A DNA stretch of 6,558 bases from Planctomycetales bacterium (GTDB lineage: Bacteria > Planctomycetota > Planctomycetia > Gemmatales > Gemmataceae). Of the stretch, positions 5,815 through 6,558 are shown piece by piece. The translations under genes were made by a program, and so were the position numbers. The DNA lies in the NCBI GenBank assembly GCA_020054355.1, contig JAGVLI010000308.1:1-6558 (forward strand), given 5' to 3'. Under the pieces are notes generated by a model. That model did not search any database. It had not been told where the DNA came from and was given only the letters and a program-made list of their open reading frames with translations. Position 1 is the stretch's first letter, and each line of letters opens with the position of its first letter.

Positions 5815-6558
5815 TCACTTCCTCCCCGCCACCCCCAGTAGATACGCAATCACGTCGGCCAGGTCTTGCTTCGAGAGTTGCTTTTCCAGTTCGTCGGGCA
5901 TCAGCGATTTCACCGTGGCCTGGATTTCGTCGATTTCGCCGCGCAGGATAGTGTCCTCGGCTTTCTCCGCGCGGCGCAGCGTGATGCTGGCGGGTGCGTT
6001 CACCGCCAGGATGCCGGTCAGGAACCGGCCGTTTTTCGTCGTTACCACATAGTTGAGATAACGCGGATCGACTTCCCGGCTCGGATCGAGGATGTCGAGG
6101 ACCAGTCCTTCCGGCGTCTTGGTCTTGAGGGCCGCCAGCAGGTCCGCGCCGACCTCTGAGCCTTCGTTTTCGAGGCGATGGCAGACGCTGCAGTTCTTCT
6201 TGAAGACCGCCTTGCCGCGCAGCGCGTCGGTTGGCAAATCCAGGGCAGCGCGGTAGTCATCGTTGACCTTCTGGCGGTCGCCCGTCGTCCGGGCGGCGAA
6301 CAGCTGGCCCACTCGCTTCCTGATTTCGGCGTCGGGATGTTTGCGCAGCAGGTCTACACGGGCTGCCTCGATTTGCCCCGGCAGCACCTGCTTCTTTTCC
6401 ACGGCGTCCAGCAGCTTGCGCACCCGTTCCGGCCGGGCGAGCAGCGCCTCGGCCGCCTCCCGGCGCAGGTCCGGCGGATAGTTATTCCAGGAAGCCAGCA
6501 ACAAGTCGGCAATCTTCGGGCTGTCCTGGGCCGACAGCGCCCGCACGGCAGCCAGCTG
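5815..6558 (-). CDS. C-terminal part of a PVC-type heme-binding (cytochrome c) protein, 5' end outside window
   Basis: The visible 247 residues are open to the right edge, so the N-terminus is missing. Residues 1-90 are helical HEAT-like repeats (AAVRALSAQDSPKIADLL, then LRREAAEALLARPERV). A cytochrome-c domain follows: R114-G-K-A-V-F, then C123-S-V-C126-H127 for covalent heme attachment, L-D-P-S-R-E-V-D-P-R-Y, and an axial-Met candidate M220 in SLMPDELEKQLSKQDLADVIAYL. This order is characteristic of the putative heme-binding domain (TIGR02603) at the end of very large planctomycete and verrucomicrobial membrane-bound dehydrogenase proteins, whose missing N-terminal part is often a beta-propeller. 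These are exported and thought to take electrons from an oxidation reaction. A GTG at 6544-6546 is an internal Val codon, not a start. The TGA at 5815-5817 faces the small gene across 63 nt. Confidence 0.92.
   Translation of the reverse strand, partial: QLAAVRALSAQDSPKIADLLLASWNNYPPDLRREAAEALLARPERVRKLLDAVEKKQVLPGQIEAARVDLLRKHPDAEIRKRVGQLFAARTTGDRQKVNDDYRAALDLPTDALRGKAVFKKNCSVCHRLENEGSEVGADLLAALKTKTPEGLVLDILDPSREVDPRYLNYVVTTKNGRFLTGILAVNAPASITLRRAEKAEDTILRGEIDEIQATVKSLMPDELEKQLSKQDLADVIAYLLGVAGRK

Noticed and set aside
6544..6546. GTG as the start of the heme-binding protein.
   Set aside because: The frame is open to the window edge and the helical repeat pattern already runs through this point, so it is an internal Val.

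Overview
This GC-rich window looks like chromosomal DNA of a planctomycete, most likely a relative of Gemmata. The organism call is inference. It rests on a C-terminal heme-binding (CxxCH) domain of the large PVC-group membrane-bound dehydrogenase type, a secreted Tat-signal protein of an uncharacterised kind, a small charged protein of a family I recall as multiplied in planctomycetes, and a compact palindromic intergenic repeat. No rRNA, tRNA, CRISPR array, insertion sequence or phage gene is visible.

Layout, right to left (most genes are on the minus strand). At 5815-6558 lies the C-terminal third or so of a cytochrome-c/heme-binding protein that runs off the right edge. Converging on it is the only plus-strand gene, a 97-aa protein at 5458-5751 with its own extended -10 promoter. 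Divergent from that gene is a minus-strand run: a secreted alpha/beta hydrolase (4279-5358), then after 15 nt a cytoplasmic nitrilase-superfamily C-N hydrolase (3370-4263), then after a 107-nt gap with a GC hairpin a flotillin-like SPFH/band-7 protein with a long coiled coil (1742-3262). After another 119 nt, which hold a perfect TATAAT on the minus strand, comes a 508-aa Tat-exported protein of unknown function (96-1622). Downstream of its stop, at 10-75, is a perfect 25-bp inverted repeat whose arms are themselves hairpins.

How the genes fit together: the hydrolase and the nitrilase are almost certainly co-transcribed, and could split ester and amide (or nitrile/carbamoyl) bonds in sequence, the first outside and the second inside the cytoplasm. 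The flotillin-like gene may be a distal member of that transcript. The Tat protein probably has its own promoter. No known defence, secretion or biosynthetic system is assembled here. The items most worth a second look are the nested palindrome, the His-rich Tat protein, the flotillin-like protein without a visible membrane anchor, and the small plus-strand protein standing without a partner.

Several long open frames are rejected as shadows of these genes, including a 663-codon plus-strand frame and an N-terminally extended version of the flotillin-like gene.
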